Assembly: GCF_019264445.1 (NCBI RefSeq)
Contig: NZ_JAHVAB010000085.1
Location: forward strand, 1-46,961
Reading direction: 5' to 3'
DNA length: 46,961 bases
Source: Hydrogenophaga sp.
GTDB lineage: Bacteria > Pseudomonadota > Gammaproteobacteria > Burkholderiales > Burkholderiaceae_C
Positions 1 through 8,394 of the stretch are shown here, one piece after another (the stretch's first letter is position 1; the number at the start of each line of letters is the position of its first letter). The position numbers and the translations under genes were made by a program. The notes below the pieces were generated by a model. It was not told the origin of the DNA. It worked only from the letters and a program-made list of their open reading frames with translations, and did not search any database.

Positions 1-377
1 TTGGGGAGGTGGATACCGGGGGGGCGGGTGGGTGGGGGGTGATGGATGGGGGCGGGGGCGGAAAAGGACCCGCCAATTGAGCGTGGACCGTGGAGCGGCA
101 GTGTGGAAGGTCCGGAGTACAACTGCGCAACGATTGGCTGGGCGCCAATGACTGTTTATCGGTGGTGCGCTCTGCAGCGCGAGCGGTTGAAACTGAGCAA
201 AAACCGAGCGTACGTTCTCAGCTAGAGGCAGGCCCGTTGGTGCGACGGTAGACACGGTCTAGAACTGCTTACCAGCGAACTTGCGCAACTATTTGTCCGT
301 AACAGGAACTTGCTAAGAGCGTATCGAAAGCGCTGCCAACTGCCGCTGGTATTCTTAGTTCCCTCTTAGCAAATGCT
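1..377. other. Upstream region of the NACHT-nuclease gene, no gene seen
   Basis: No credible coding region is visible on either strand of this stretch. The first 60 bases are dominated by runs of G (see the separate entry). The remaining 300 bases are of mixed composition and should contain the promoter of the large gene that starts at 378. I could not pick out a convincing -35/-10 pair or a Shine-Dalgarno sequence. The stretch touches the window edge, so a neighbouring gene may lie just outside. Confidence 0.5.
18..58 (+). other. G-run cluster, possible G-quadruplex
   Basis: Runs of three or more G lie at 18-24, 26-28, 30-32, 34-39, 48-52 and 54-58. The first four are separated by single non-G bases, which fits the canonical four-run, short-loop G-quadruplex pattern on the plus strand. 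Whether it folds or has a role is not shown by the sequence. A sequencing or assembly artefact at a contig edge is also possible. Confidence 0.4.
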
Positions 378-3300
378 GTGGAACACAATGAGATGGGCGG
401 AGAACGGCTGCTGATTTCGCGTAGGGCAACAGGTCTGCTGGAGGACGGCACCGCGACGACCCGGCCCATCGAGGACTGGCGAGCGGTCGACGCTTACGTG
501 CTCTTGGCGGACCCCGGCGCCGGTAAGAGCGAGTCGCTTCGCATGGAGGCTTCTGCGAGCGGTGGTGTGTTCCGCAGTGCCAGGGACTTCATCGCTCTTG
601 GCATCGAACCGCAGGACGCCGGCAAGACCCTGTTCATCGATGCTCTGGACGAGATGAGAGCGGGCGCAAGCGATGGACGCACAGCACTCGACCAAATTCG
701 AGCGAAGCTGAAATATCTTGGCCGACCGCGATTCAGGCTTTCATGCCGTGAACACGACTGGCGTGCTCAGTCTGATCTAAGTGCGCTGGAACAAGTGGCG
801 CCGCACGACACGGTCCTCGAACTACACCTCGAACCCTTATCCCGCGGCGAGCAAGAGAAAATCCTAGTCTCCCGCTCGTCGGAAGTTCCAGACCCGCAGA
901 GTTTTCTGCGACAGGCAGACGACCACGGGCTTGCCGACCTGTTCGGCAACCCTCTGTTGCTAGATCTGGCGATTCGCGCAGTTGCGTCGAAGGGCGGTTG
1001 GCCAGACTCACGCAGTGCGATTTACGACCTTGCGTGTATCCAGCTCGCCGAGGAGCAGTCGGACGCGCATCGGGAGGTTCAAGCGCCCGGTCCTGGTGAC
1101 ATTGATCGCCGACTTGACGACGCTGGCATGCTGTGCGCGATCCTTCTCCTCAGCGGAAAGAGCGCCCTCACACGAGGACCATCCGCGGATAGCGACCTCT
1201 CGACGTTCGCTTGGCATGAGCTGCCGGACGCACTTCAACTTCACGACGCTAGGGCAGCGTTGGCCAGCAAGATCTTCGTAACTGTCGCTGGCGAATCAAC
1301 GCCACGGCACCGCAGCATCGCGGAGTACCTTGCCGCGAAGACGATCGCTCGACGTCTTCGGTCTGGCCTGCCTCTGGGACGGGTGCTGGCGCTCATGCAG
1401 GGCGGCGACGGAATTACGGTCGAGCCTTTGCGCGGTCTGCACGGTTGGTTAACGGTCCACCATGTAGCTGATCGAAATCAACTAATTAGGCTGGACCCAC
1501 TTACAACCATATTGAACGGGGACGCATCTGCGTTCACGGGTACAGACAAACGTGCACTCTTAGAAGCATTGCGTGACGCCGCTCAGGACAACCCGTGGTT
1601 CCGTAACGGGCAGTGGACAAGTTATCCGTTCGCGGCGTTGGCGTCACCTGAGATGGTTGATGCCTTAGCTGAGGTGCTTAGCGATCACTCTACGGCTGAC
1701 GCCAACCAGGCGCTTGTGGATTGCGTGCTCGACGCCTTGAATCATGGTTCAGTCATGCCCGATTTGATCAACGAAATCGAGGCCTGGGTGATGGACCCCA
1801 ACGCGCAGTTCCGAAACCGCATCGGTGCGTACAACGTCTGGAAGAGGATCACTCCGTTCGACGCCACGCGTGCGCGTGAGTGGCTCGACCGCCTGCATGG
1901 TGGCGAGACCCCAGACTATGACGCCAGATTGGCAAGTGCTCTGCTTCTCGACCTCTACCCAGCGCATCTGCGGCCGGAGGAAGTGTTGCGATTCTGGCCG
2001 ACACCCGAAGCGATCAGCTCAACGGCGGGGCTACCTCATTTCTGGTACGTAGGCCTTATCGAGCAGACACCCCCCGAGGGGTTCGTGTTGCTAGCTGACT
2101 CTTGGCTGCAAGTTAACCCACCATCACATCACCGGCACTTCGACCACGAGGGGTACAGGCTAGCGGGACAGATCCTTGCCCGTGCGCTTGAACAGGTCGG
2201 CGAAGAGATTAGTGGTGAGCGCCTGTACGCCTGGCTTGGTATAGGCACTGACGAACACGGATTTTCGAAACTAGGAATGTACGAAGGCGCGCGAATTGCG
2301 CGGTGGTTGAGCAGTCACGCCGACCGCTTGAAAGCGGCTATGGCGTGGGGGTGGCGCCAAAGGTCTAAGGAGGCAGGGTCGAATCGGCGTCACTTCTGGG
2401 AGGCCGAGAACCGCCTGTGCGGAGCAGATCGACCAGCGGACTGGCTTTTCTGGCTCCTGGAAGTGACAGCATCGACTGCTGACGAAGAACTTGCAAAATA
2501 TTGCTTCAGCCAAGTAGCAGCGCGCGCAGTCGTTGATTCACAGGAAGGCATGGTGGTGCCCAGCATGGAGTACATCATCAACTGGGTCGAAGCGAATACT
2601 GCAACTTGGCCGCAAGCGCAGGTGTGGTTGACCCAAGAGTGGACATGCGAGTTGGCAGACGACTGGCGAGCCAACCACCACCGTCAACAAATACTCCACG
2701 AGCTTGCGCGTCAAGCAAATCGGCGGAAACGTCAGGAAGGCTTCGCGCCGTACCTGGAGGCGCTTACAACTGGCACTCCTGCCCCATGGCTTCTTAACAA
2801 GATCACTTCGGCCTACTACGGTCGCTTCACCGACATTGAGGGGGACTCTCCAGAGAAGAGAGTGCAAGAGTTGCTGGTCTCCGACATCGATACCGCGAGA
2901 TTGGCGGTCGCGCGCGTAGAGCAAGTCCTGAGTCGCACCGATCTGCCTTCGTCAGACGAGGTCTTTCGCATAGACGCTGCGGCACAGTACCACCACCTGC
3001 GGCCGGCAGCGCTGCTAGCTGCCAAGATGGTCGATGAGCGAAACGAACAAGCGGTGGACACTTGGCGTGAACCGCTGCTATCGACACTCGTTGCCTTCTG
3101 GTTAACTGACGGCACAGGCGAGATGCCGGGCTGGTACAAGCGTGCGGTGGAGATCAGGCCCGACGAAGTCGCGCCTTTGTACCTTCGATATGCGACGCCC
3201 AGACTTCGTCGCAAGGGTGCTCTCATGGTGACAGGGCTTTGGGCACTGTCGCGAGAGGTGGGGCATGCAGGGCTTGCGCGCTTGGTATTGCCTGACCTTT

Positions 3301-4514
3301 TGACAACATTCCCGCAGCGGGCGAGCGCACAGTCTACGCGCGAGCTGAATTCTTCACTTCTCAGTGCACTGCATCTTCTGGATACAGAAGTCGCGTCGAA
3401 AATCGTCTGCGGAAAGACGGAGCAAGCGTCGCTTGATTTGCCACAACGAATTTCTTGGCTAGTGGCAGGACTGGGTTTCAGCAGCGATGCTTTGGCACGA
3501 TTGGTCAAGATCGTTGGAAAGAGCGAAAAACGGATCGCGTTGCTTGGCGCAGCACTGCATGAACAGGGATATCTGAAGCAGTCCCTGAAGTGGGTTGAAC
3601 CTGCCGTGCTTTCCAAGCTGGTGGAGCTACTCGCTTTGATTACGCGGTCTGAGCTTCACCCCGATGGATGGGTGACTTCGGCGCACAACCGCAGCGACAC
3701 CATGAAGGCACTCATCGGCTTTCTGGCCAACGATGCTCGACCTGAATCGGCCAAAGAAATCCATCGCCTTATCGAACTGCCGACGCTGCAAAACTGGAGC
3801 AACTATCTACGTTACCAATTGCTTTCTCAGCAGGCCGCCGCGCGAGAGGCCTTCTATGCCCACCCAAGCCCGGTTGCTGCAGCGATGACATTGCAGAATC
3901 TGTCGCCCGCGGGCTGCGCTGACCTTCAGGCGTTCACGATAGAGCACTTGCGAGATATTGAGCGCCACATTCGCGGCACTGAAACCTTCGCACTAAAGCA
4001 GTTCTGGGTAGCTATGGACGGCCGCCGCGTTCCCGACAGCGAAAACAACTGCCGCGACTTACTTCTGGAGCGGTTGCAGTTGCGCCTCGCTCAGACCAAA
4101 GTTACCGCGTCCTCCGAGCGACGGGCAGCCGCTGACAAACGCGCCGATATGCGGATCGAGTATGCAGCCCCAGGACGCCTGATCGCAGTGCCGATCGAGG
4201 TTAAAAAAGATAACAACGAGTCGCTTTGGGTCGCATGGCAGGTGCAACTGCAGGGGCTGTACTCGATCGATCCTGCAGCCGATGGCCATGGGATCTACCT
4301 AGTTCTTTGGTTCGGGGTTAAGACGCGTACATCGCCCGAAGGGAATGTGCCCTCGGACTCGGCAGACCTCGAGCGACTGCTAACTGCGCGAATCCCCGCG
4401 AGGGATCGTGCCAAGTTGAAGGTAGTCGTCATGGACCTGACACGCGAAAATCGAAGAACGGTATTGGTTGCATCGGATGGATCTAGGCAACCAACTCGGC
4501 GCCGCACGAACTAA
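378..4514 (+). CDS. NACHT-type STAND NTPase with C-terminal PD-(D/E)xK nuclease-like domain, candidate anti-phage protein
   Basis: A 1378-residue protein not matched to a named family. Residues 44-51 (ADPGAGKS) form a Walker A motif, and 84-92 (TLFIDALDE) form a Walker B motif of NACHT type. FRLSCR at 119-124 fits sensor 1, FGNPLLL at 189-195 fits the NACHT helical domain, and RHRSIAEYLAA at 310-320 matches the family's H-x-S-x-x-EYLAA motif. Residues of about 340-1230 are helical, Trp-rich and repeat-like, as in STAND sensor regions. Near the C terminus D1257, E1274 and K1276 (PIEVKK) give a D-x16-E-x-K pattern, followed by Q1288 and Q1290. This is typical of a PD-(D/E)xK nuclease fold. The start taken is GTG at 378; ATG at 393 is an alternative, and neither has a clear ribosome binding site. 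GC is lower than in neighbours (30 of 60 at 2221-2280), which suggests transfer. The proposed role is phage sensing and DNA cleavage by one polypeptide. The NTPase call is strong, the nuclease call moderate, and the defence role inferred. Confidence 0.75.
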   Translation: MEHNEMGGERLLISRRATGLLEDGTATTRPIEDWRAVDAYVLLADPGAGKSESLRMEASASGGVFRSARDFIALGIEPQDAGKTLFIDALDEMRAGASDGRTALDQIRAKLKYLGRPRFRLSCREHDWRAQSDLSALEQVAPHDTVLELHLEPLSRGEQEKILVSRSSEVPDPQSFLRQADDHGLADLFGNPLLLDLAIRAVASKGGWPDSRSAIYDLACIQLAEEQSDAHREVQAPGPGDIDRRLDDAGMLCAILLLSGKSALTRGPSADSDLSTFAWHELPDALQLHDARAALASKIFVTVAGESTPRHRSIAEYLAAKTIARRLRSGLPLGRVLALMQGGDGITVEPLRGLHGWLTVHHVADRNQLIRLDPLTTILNGDASAFTGTDKRALLEALRDAAQDNPWFRNGQWTSYPFAALASPEMVDALAEVLSDHSTADANQALVDCVLDALNHGSVMPDLINEIEAWVMDPNAQFRNRIGAYNVWKRITPFDATRAREWLDRLHGGETPDYDARLASALLLDLYPAHLRPEEVLRFWPTPEAISSTAGLPHFWYVGLIEQTPPEGFVLLADSWLQVNPPSHHRHFDHEGYRLAGQILARALEQVGEEISGERLYAWLGIGTDEHGFSKLGMYEGARIARWLSSHADRLKAAMAWGWRQRSKEAGSNRRHFWEAENRLCGADRPADWLFWLLEVTASTADEELAKYCFSQVAARAVVDSQEGMVVPSMEYIINWVEANTATWPQAQVWLTQEWTCELADDWRANHHRQQILHELARQANRRKRQEGFAPYLEALTTGTPAPWLLNKITSAYYGRFTDIEGDSPEKRVQELLVSDIDTARLAVARVEQVLSRTDLPSSDEVFRIDAAAQYHHLRPAALLAAKMVDERNEQAVDTWREPLLSTLVAFWLTDGTGEMPGWYKRAVEIRPDEVAPLYLRYATPRLRRKGALMVTGLWALSREVGHAGLARLVLPDLLTTFPQRASAQSTRELNSSLLSALHLLDTEVASKIVCGKTEQASLDLPQRISWLVAGLGFSSDALARLVKIVGKSEKRIALLGAALHEQGYLKQSLKWVEPAVLSKLVELLALITRSELHPDGWVTSAHNRSDTMKALIGFLANDARPESAKEIHRLIELPTLQNWSNYLRYQLLSQQAAAREAFYAHPSPVAAAMTLQNLSPAGCADLQAFTIEHLRDIERHIRGTETFALKQFWVAMDGRRVPDSENNCRDLLLERLQLRLAQTKVTASSERRAAADKRADMRIEYAAPGRLIAVPIEVKKDNNESLWVAWQVQLQGLYSIDPAADGHGIYLVLWFGVKTRTSPEGNVPSDSADLERLLTARIPARDRAKLKVVVMDLTRENRRTVLVASDGSRQPTRRRTN

Positions 4515-4930
4515 CGCGTTCCCACGTATTGTGGTCCGCACTCCCACGAAGCCCGTGCTCATGAGCAGGCTTACACAGACCACGTGAATCGCCTTGGGAT
4601 TCGCGGAGACAGCTCGGGTTAGGTCAGGCTATTGTGGTGGGCATATAGGGCCTACTCCAAGCCATCGAGCAAGAAGTGCGTGCGCCCAGGACCGCTCACG
4701 CTCCAGCGCACTATGTGCCAGGCAACCACGTCAACAACGAAGGCGACGTATCGCAGGGCACATTTCTATGGCGATAACACGGGAAGCAGATACGGTCCAG
4801 CGCCACAGACCAAGCGCCACTCCGGACCAACGTGGCACTCACCCACAATTCCTTACTACAGATGGCAGCTTGACGGCCGGTTAAGCCCGCAACTGAAATT
4901 GCGTGCGCTCAAACGCCCCGGGCATTCACC
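4515..4930. other. 416-base gap without recognisable gene
   Basis: This lies between the stop of the large NTPase gene and the end of the NTF2-like gene, which comes in from the right. Short open frames run through it on the plus strand, but their translations are rich in Arg, Ser and Pro, show no domain and have no good start signal. I see no tRNA, terminal repeat, transposase remnant or stem-loop terminator. It may be debris at the right border of an acquired segment. Confidence 0.45.
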
Positions 4931-5398
4931 TCAAAGCCCCAACTCCGTAAGCCCAGGGTGGTCGTCAGGTCGGCGCCCGAGCGGCCAATGAAACTTCCGG
5001 TCAGCGGCCTGAATGGGCCTATCGTTGATGCTCGCGTGGCGATGTGTCATCAGGCCCTGTTCGTCGAATTCCCAGTTCTCGTTGCCGTGGCTGCGGAACC
5101 AGTTGCCGGCGTCGTCGTGCCACTCGTACACAAAGCGCACCGCAATGCGATTGCCCTCAAAGGCCCACAGCTCCTTGATCAAGCGGTAGTCAAGCTCGCG
5201 GGCCCACTTGCGCTCCAGCAGCGCTTGCGCCTCGGCGCGGCCCACGGGGAACTCCACGCGGTTGCGCCAGACGGTGGCAGGGCTGTAGGCGAGCACGATG
5301 CGTGCGGGATCGCGGCTGTTCCAGCCGTCTTCGGCCAGGCGAATCTTCTGGATGGCGGTGTCGCGGGTGAAGGGGGGCAGCGGGGGGCGGGTGTCCAT
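4931..5398 (-). CDS. NTF2-like superfamily protein (DUF1348 type)
   Basis: A 155-residue cytoplasmic protein of the SnoaL/NTF2-like fold. The pattern is that of the DUF1348 family: an N-terminal helix with GWNSRDP, then [11 protein letters not shown], then [21 protein letters not shown], where the W-H-D and N-E-N-W stretch is the conserved core. No catalytic reaction is established for the family. The ATG at 5398 ([10 protein letters not shown]) is chosen over frames opening further upstream because it begins the conserved part and leaves the promoter region free. It is transcribed away from a TetR gene, with two palindromic operators between them, so it is probably the main target of that repressor. 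The family assignment is good, and the function is unknown. Confidence 0.75.
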   Translation of the reverse strand: MDTRPPLPPFTRDTAIQKIRLAEDGWNSRDPARIVLAYSPATVWRNRVEFPVGRAEAQALLERKWARELDYRLIKELWAFEGNRIAVRFVYEWHDDAGNWFRSHGNENWEFDEQGLMTHRHASINDRPIQAADRKFHWPLGRRPDDHPGLTELGL

Positions 5399-5444
5399 GG
5401 CAGTGGCTTTCGGTAAATGGTCGTGATGGGCCGCAGACCCACGG

Positions 5445-5500
5445 CATGTAGACAAGTCTGTCTACATGCGAATTGTGGCAAAAGTAGACAGGTCTGTCTA
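5445..5500. promoter_or_regulatory. Two palindromic operators between the divergent tetR and NTF2-like genes
   Basis: Two copies of a 16-base palindrome occur at 5449-5464 (TAGACAAGTCTGTCTA) and 5485-5500 (TAGACAGGTCTGTCTA). Arms TAGACA/TGTCTA flank a four-base centre, and the centres are 36 bases apart. The left copy extends to CATGTAGACA/TGTCTACATG (5445-5468). The right copy ends 10 bases before the tetR start and overlaps a -10-like TATAGT (5499-5504). Arm length and position fit TetR-family autoregulation and control of the divergent gene. Binding is inferred. Confidence 0.75.
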
Positions 5501-5510
5501 TAGTGCTGCC

Positions 5511-6098
5511 ATGAGCAAAAAACCCGACGCCAGCATCAGCGACCTGTCTGCGAAAGAACGCATCCTCCACACGGCGCATGACCTCTTCTATGCCGAGGGC
5601 CTTCGCGCCACCGGGATCGACCGGGTCATCGCAGAGGCCGGCGTGACCAAGGTGACCTTCTACAGGCACTTCCCGAGCAAGAACGATCTGATCGTGGCGT
5701 ACCTGAATTTCCGCCATGAGCGCTGGATGCAGTGGTTCACCGAGGCTCTGGAACGCCACGGCGGTGCGACCAAGGGCGTGCAGGTGCTCCCGTCGGTCTT
5801 GAAGGAGTGGTTCCGCGGGAAGGCGATGGGCGATTTCCGGGGTTGTGCCTTCCTCAACAGCGTGAGCGAGATGGGCCCCGCCATGCCCGCCGTGGTCGAG
5901 GTCACCCGCCAGCACAAGCAGCAGATGGCCGAGGCCATTGAAGCGTTGCTGCCGCCTTCAGCTCAGCGAAAGCGGACGGCAGAGGCCCTGGCCTGCGCCG
6001 TGGATGGCGCCATCGTGCAGGCGCAGTACAGCGGTGATCCGGCGCCCGCGCTGCGCGCACTGGGGTTCATCGCCGACCAGCTCACCCAAAAAGCCTGA
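5511..6098 (+). CDS. TetR/AcrR family transcriptional repressor
   Basis: A 195-residue one-component regulator. The N-terminal domain carries the TetR helix-turn-helix at about residues 36-55 (IDRVIAEAGVTKVTFYRHFP), preceded by the family's KERILHTAHDLFYAEG helix. The C-terminal part is the variable ligand-binding and dimerisation domain, and its ligand cannot be read from the sequence. ATG at 5511 is chosen rather than an upstream in-frame ATG at 5466 because the upstream one lies inside the left operator. The gene is divergent from the NTF2-like gene, and two palindromic operators sit in the gap, so it probably represses both genes and responds to a small, perhaps electrophilic or aromatic, compound. 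The family is certain, and the ligand is a guess. Confidence 0.9.
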   Translation: MSKKPDASISDLSAKERILHTAHDLFYAEGLRATGIDRVIAEAGVTKVTFYRHFPSKNDLIVAYLNFRHERWMQWFTEALERHGGATKGVQVLPSVLKEWFRGKAMGDFRGCAFLNSVSEMGPAMPAVVEVTRQHKQQMAEAIEALLPPSAQRKRTAEALACAVDGAIVQAQYSGDPAPALRALGFIADQLTQKA

Positions 6099-6215
6099 AG
6101 CACCCTTCGAGAAAACATGGCGCTGCGCGAGGAACGCACAGCACACAATCCCGTCTGACCCGCAGCGGCCACGCCGGCCTCCACTCCACCACACGCTCCC
6201 AGTCAAACCCTACCG

Positions 6216-7025
6216 ATGGACAACGACCTCACCCAAACCCTCGCCTGGGCCGAATGGCTCGGGCGCCACGCGCTCCCCGTGCTGGCGGCGGCCTTGCTCG
6301 TGGTGCTCATCGGCTGCACCGCGGCCGTGCTGGGCGTTCACCGGTATGGCGCGCACACCGTGTGGGGCCGCGTGCCGCGCCCGTTGCTGCTGGGGGTGTG
6401 CCTTGCGCTGGGTGCGGGTGTGTTGATGGCCACCGGCTCGCTGTTTGCGGAAATGATGGAGGTGTTTGACGCGGGCGAAGAGATCGGCCAGTTCGACGTG
6501 CGCCTGACGGAAACGCTGGCTCGCGAGCTGCCCCCTGCCGCCCTGCAGTTCTTCGGCTACCTCACCCGCCTGGGCGATCCGTTGCCGCTCACCGTGCTGG
6601 TGATCGCCCTGGCCGGGGTGCTGCTGGTGCGGCGGCACACCATGCTGGCGCTGGGCTGGGTGGTGGCGTGCGCGGGCGCGGGTTTGCTCAACCAGGGGCT
6701 CAAGCGCGTGTTTGAGCGCGTGCGCCCGGTGCACGACCACGGCTTTGCGCAGGCCGACGGCTTCAGCTTTCCGAGCGGGCACACCTCGGGTTCGCTGGTG
6801 GTGTACGGCATGCTGGCGTATCTGTGTTTGCGCCTGCTGCCGGTGCGCTGGCATGTTCCCAGCGTGTTGCTGGCGGCCGCGCTGGCCTTCAGCATCGGCT
6901 GGAGCCGCGTGATCCTGCAGGTCCACTGGGCGAGCGACGTGGTGGCCGGCTTCGCGCTGGGCGTGGCCTGGCTCACCATCTGCATCGCGGCCATTGAATA
7001 CGCCCGGCGCGCCAGGCGCGCCTGA
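6216..7025 (+). CDS. PAP2-family membrane phosphatase
   Basis: A 269-residue inner-membrane phosphatase of the type 2 phosphatidic acid phosphatase superfamily. All three catalytic motifs are present: KRVFERVRP at 163-171, PSGH at 186-189 and SRVILQVHWASD at 230-241, the last with the nucleophilic His at 237. About six hydrophobic segments are seen (roughly 20-40, 56-75, 122-139, 142-160, 213-229 and 242-260). Likely substrates are lipid phosphates such as phosphatidate, phosphatidylglycerol phosphate or undecaprenyl pyrophosphate. The sequence does not decide between them. It is convergent with the LysR gene, with six bases between the stops. No strong ribosome binding site precedes the ATG. 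The family is certain. Confidence 0.9.
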   Translation: MDNDLTQTLAWAEWLGRHALPVLAAALLVVLIGCTAAVLGVHRYGAHTVWGRVPRPLLLGVCLALGAGVLMATGSLFAEMMEVFDAGEEIGQFDVRLTETLARELPPAALQFFGYLTRLGDPLPLTVLVIALAGVLLVRRHTMLALGWVVACAGAGLLNQGLKRVFERVRPVHDHGFAQADGFSFPSGHTSGSLVVYGMLAYLCLRLLPVRWHVPSVLLAAALAFSIGWSRVILQVHWASDVVAGFALGVAWLTICIAAIEYARRARRA

Positions 7026-7031
7026 GCAAGT

Positions 7032-7964
7032 TCAGTTCGCAGCTTTGGCGCCGCGCTGGCGGGCGGGCAGGTCTTTGTCGAGCAGGCAGTCAATGAACGC
7101 GCTCAGCGCGGGCTGCGCGTGGCGCCGGTGGGGGTAGTACAGAAACAGCCCGGGCCGTGTGATCGACCAGTCGGCCAGCACCTGCACCAGCTGTTTCCTT
7201 TGCAGCGCTTCTGCAATGCCTTCGTGGTCAAACGCATACAGCACACCCAAGCCCTGCAGCGCAGCGGCCAGGCCGGTGTGGGCGTGGTTGGTGGTGAGCG
7301 GGCCGTGCACGGCAACCTCTTGCCGCTTGCCGCGCTTTTCAAACGGCCAGCGGTAGACCCGGCCATCGGCCTGCAGGCGCCAGTTGATGCAGTGATGCTG
7401 GTGCAGATCGGCCGGGGTGCGGGGTGTGCCGTGGCTGGCGAGGTAATCGGTTGAAGCCAGGGCGATCATCTTCACGTCGGGCGTGAGGCGCACGGCGATC
7501 ATGTCTTTTTCCACGCGCTCGCCCACGCGAATGCCGGCATCAAAGCGGCCGGCGACCACGTCGCTCAGGGCGTCGTCCACCACGATGTCGAGCACCACCT
7601 CGGGGTGGGCGCGGTGAAAGCGCGCGAGCCGCGGCGCGATCAACTGGCGCGCGGCCATGCCCAGGGTGTTGATGCGCAGGGTGCCGCCGGCCCGGCCGGC
7701 GGCGGCGCTGGCTTCGGCCACGGCGTCGTCCATGTCGTGCATGAGCGGCGCCATGCGTTCGTGCAGCTGCGCGCCGGCCGCCGTGGGGGCCACGCTGCGC
7801 GTGGTGCGGTTGAGCAGGCGCACGCCCAGCCGCGCTTCCAGCTGGCGAATGGTCTGGCTCAAGGCCGAGGGCGACAGGCCCAGGTGTTCGGCCGCGCGCG
7901 CAAAGCTGGCGCGCTCCACCACAGCCACAAAGGCTTTCAGCTCAGCAAATTCGGCTCCGCGCAC
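7032..7964 (-). CDS. LysR family transcriptional regulator
   Basis: A 310-residue regulator. The N-terminal winged helix-turn-helix (residues of about 5-64) has the typical ASFARAAEHLGLSPSALSQ and IRQLEARLGVRLLNRTTRS segments. Residues of about 90-295 form the periplasmic-binding-protein-like effector domain. The effector is unknown; similar proteins often control oxidoreductases. The start is GTG at 7964, supported by an AAGGA six bases upstream on the minus strand. The gene is divergent from an NTF2-like/SDR pair with about 100 bases between, the standard arrangement in which a LysR protein activates its neighbours and represses itself. No clear T-N11-A box was singled out. Confidence 0.92.
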   Translation of the reverse strand: MRGAEFAELKAFVAVVERASFARAAEHLGLSPSALSQTIRQLEARLGVRLLNRTTRSVAPTAAGAQLHERMAPLMHDMDDAVAEASAAAGRAGGTLRINTLGMAARQLIAPRLARFHRAHPEVVLDIVVDDALSDVVAGRFDAGIRVGERVEKDMIAVRLTPDVKMIALASTDYLASHGTPRTPADLHQHHCINWRLQADGRVYRWPFEKRGKRQEVAVHGPLTTNHAHTGLAAALQGLGVLYAFDHEGIAEALQRKQLVQVLADWSITRPGLFLYYPHRRHAQPALSAFIDCLLDKDLPARQRGAKAAN

Positions 7965-8064
7965 TGTGCATCCTTTTCTACATAACCCATGAAAATTCTA
8001 GGCCATTCACTAAATTACGGTGGCGCTGCATTCTTGGGGCATCGCAACCCCCCAGGAGCTTTTG

Positions 8065-8394
8065 ATGAACGATCTGAACCTGCCCGAGCCCATCGCCGCC
8101 TATTTCCAGGCGGACCGCCAGGACCCCGACGCCGTGGCCCGCTGCTTCACGGCGCAGGCCGTGGTGAAGGACGAGCACCGCACCCACACCGGCCTGGCTG
8201 CCATCCGCGCCTGGAAGGCAGCGGCATCGGCCGCGTACACCTACACCACCGAGCCGCAGGCGCTGGAATTCACCGACGGTGTACACACCGTCACCGGCCA
8301 CGTGGTGGGCAACTTCCCCGGCAGCCCGGTGGACTTGCGCTACCGCTTCCGCCTGGAGCGCGGGCGCATTGCCTCGCTGGAGATCACGGCATGA
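8065..8394 (+). CDS. Small NTF2-like/SnoaL-like protein
   Basis: A 109-residue protein with the short cone-shaped NTF2/SnoaL-like fold. [20 protein letters not shown] at the start is the usual opening helix, followed by [19 protein letters not shown] and a C-terminal sheet ending [19 protein letters not shown]. Members act as binding proteins, isomerases or cyclases; no reaction can be assigned here. ATG at 8065 has a good AGGAG eight bases upstream. Its stop overlaps the start of the SDR gene by four bases (ATGA), so the two are translationally coupled and probably act in one pathway under the divergent LysR regulator. Confidence 0.8.
   Translation: MNDLNLPEPIAAYFQADRQDPDAVARCFTAQAVVKDEHRTHTGLAAIRAWKAAASAAYTYTTEPQALEFTDGVHTVTGHVVGNFPGSPVDLRYRFRLERGRIASLEITA

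Noticed and set aside
4594..4991. Two short plus-strand open frames in the gap after the NTPase gene
   Set aside because: No ribosome binding site, no domain, biased Arg/Ser/Pro composition, and the right part overlaps the well-supported NTF2-like gene on the other strand.
7006..7022. Tandem GGCGCGCC at the end of the PAP2 gene
   Set aside because: The two copies encode the repeated Arg-Arg-Ala end of the protein and can arise from codon bias. No T-run follows, so I did not call it a terminator.
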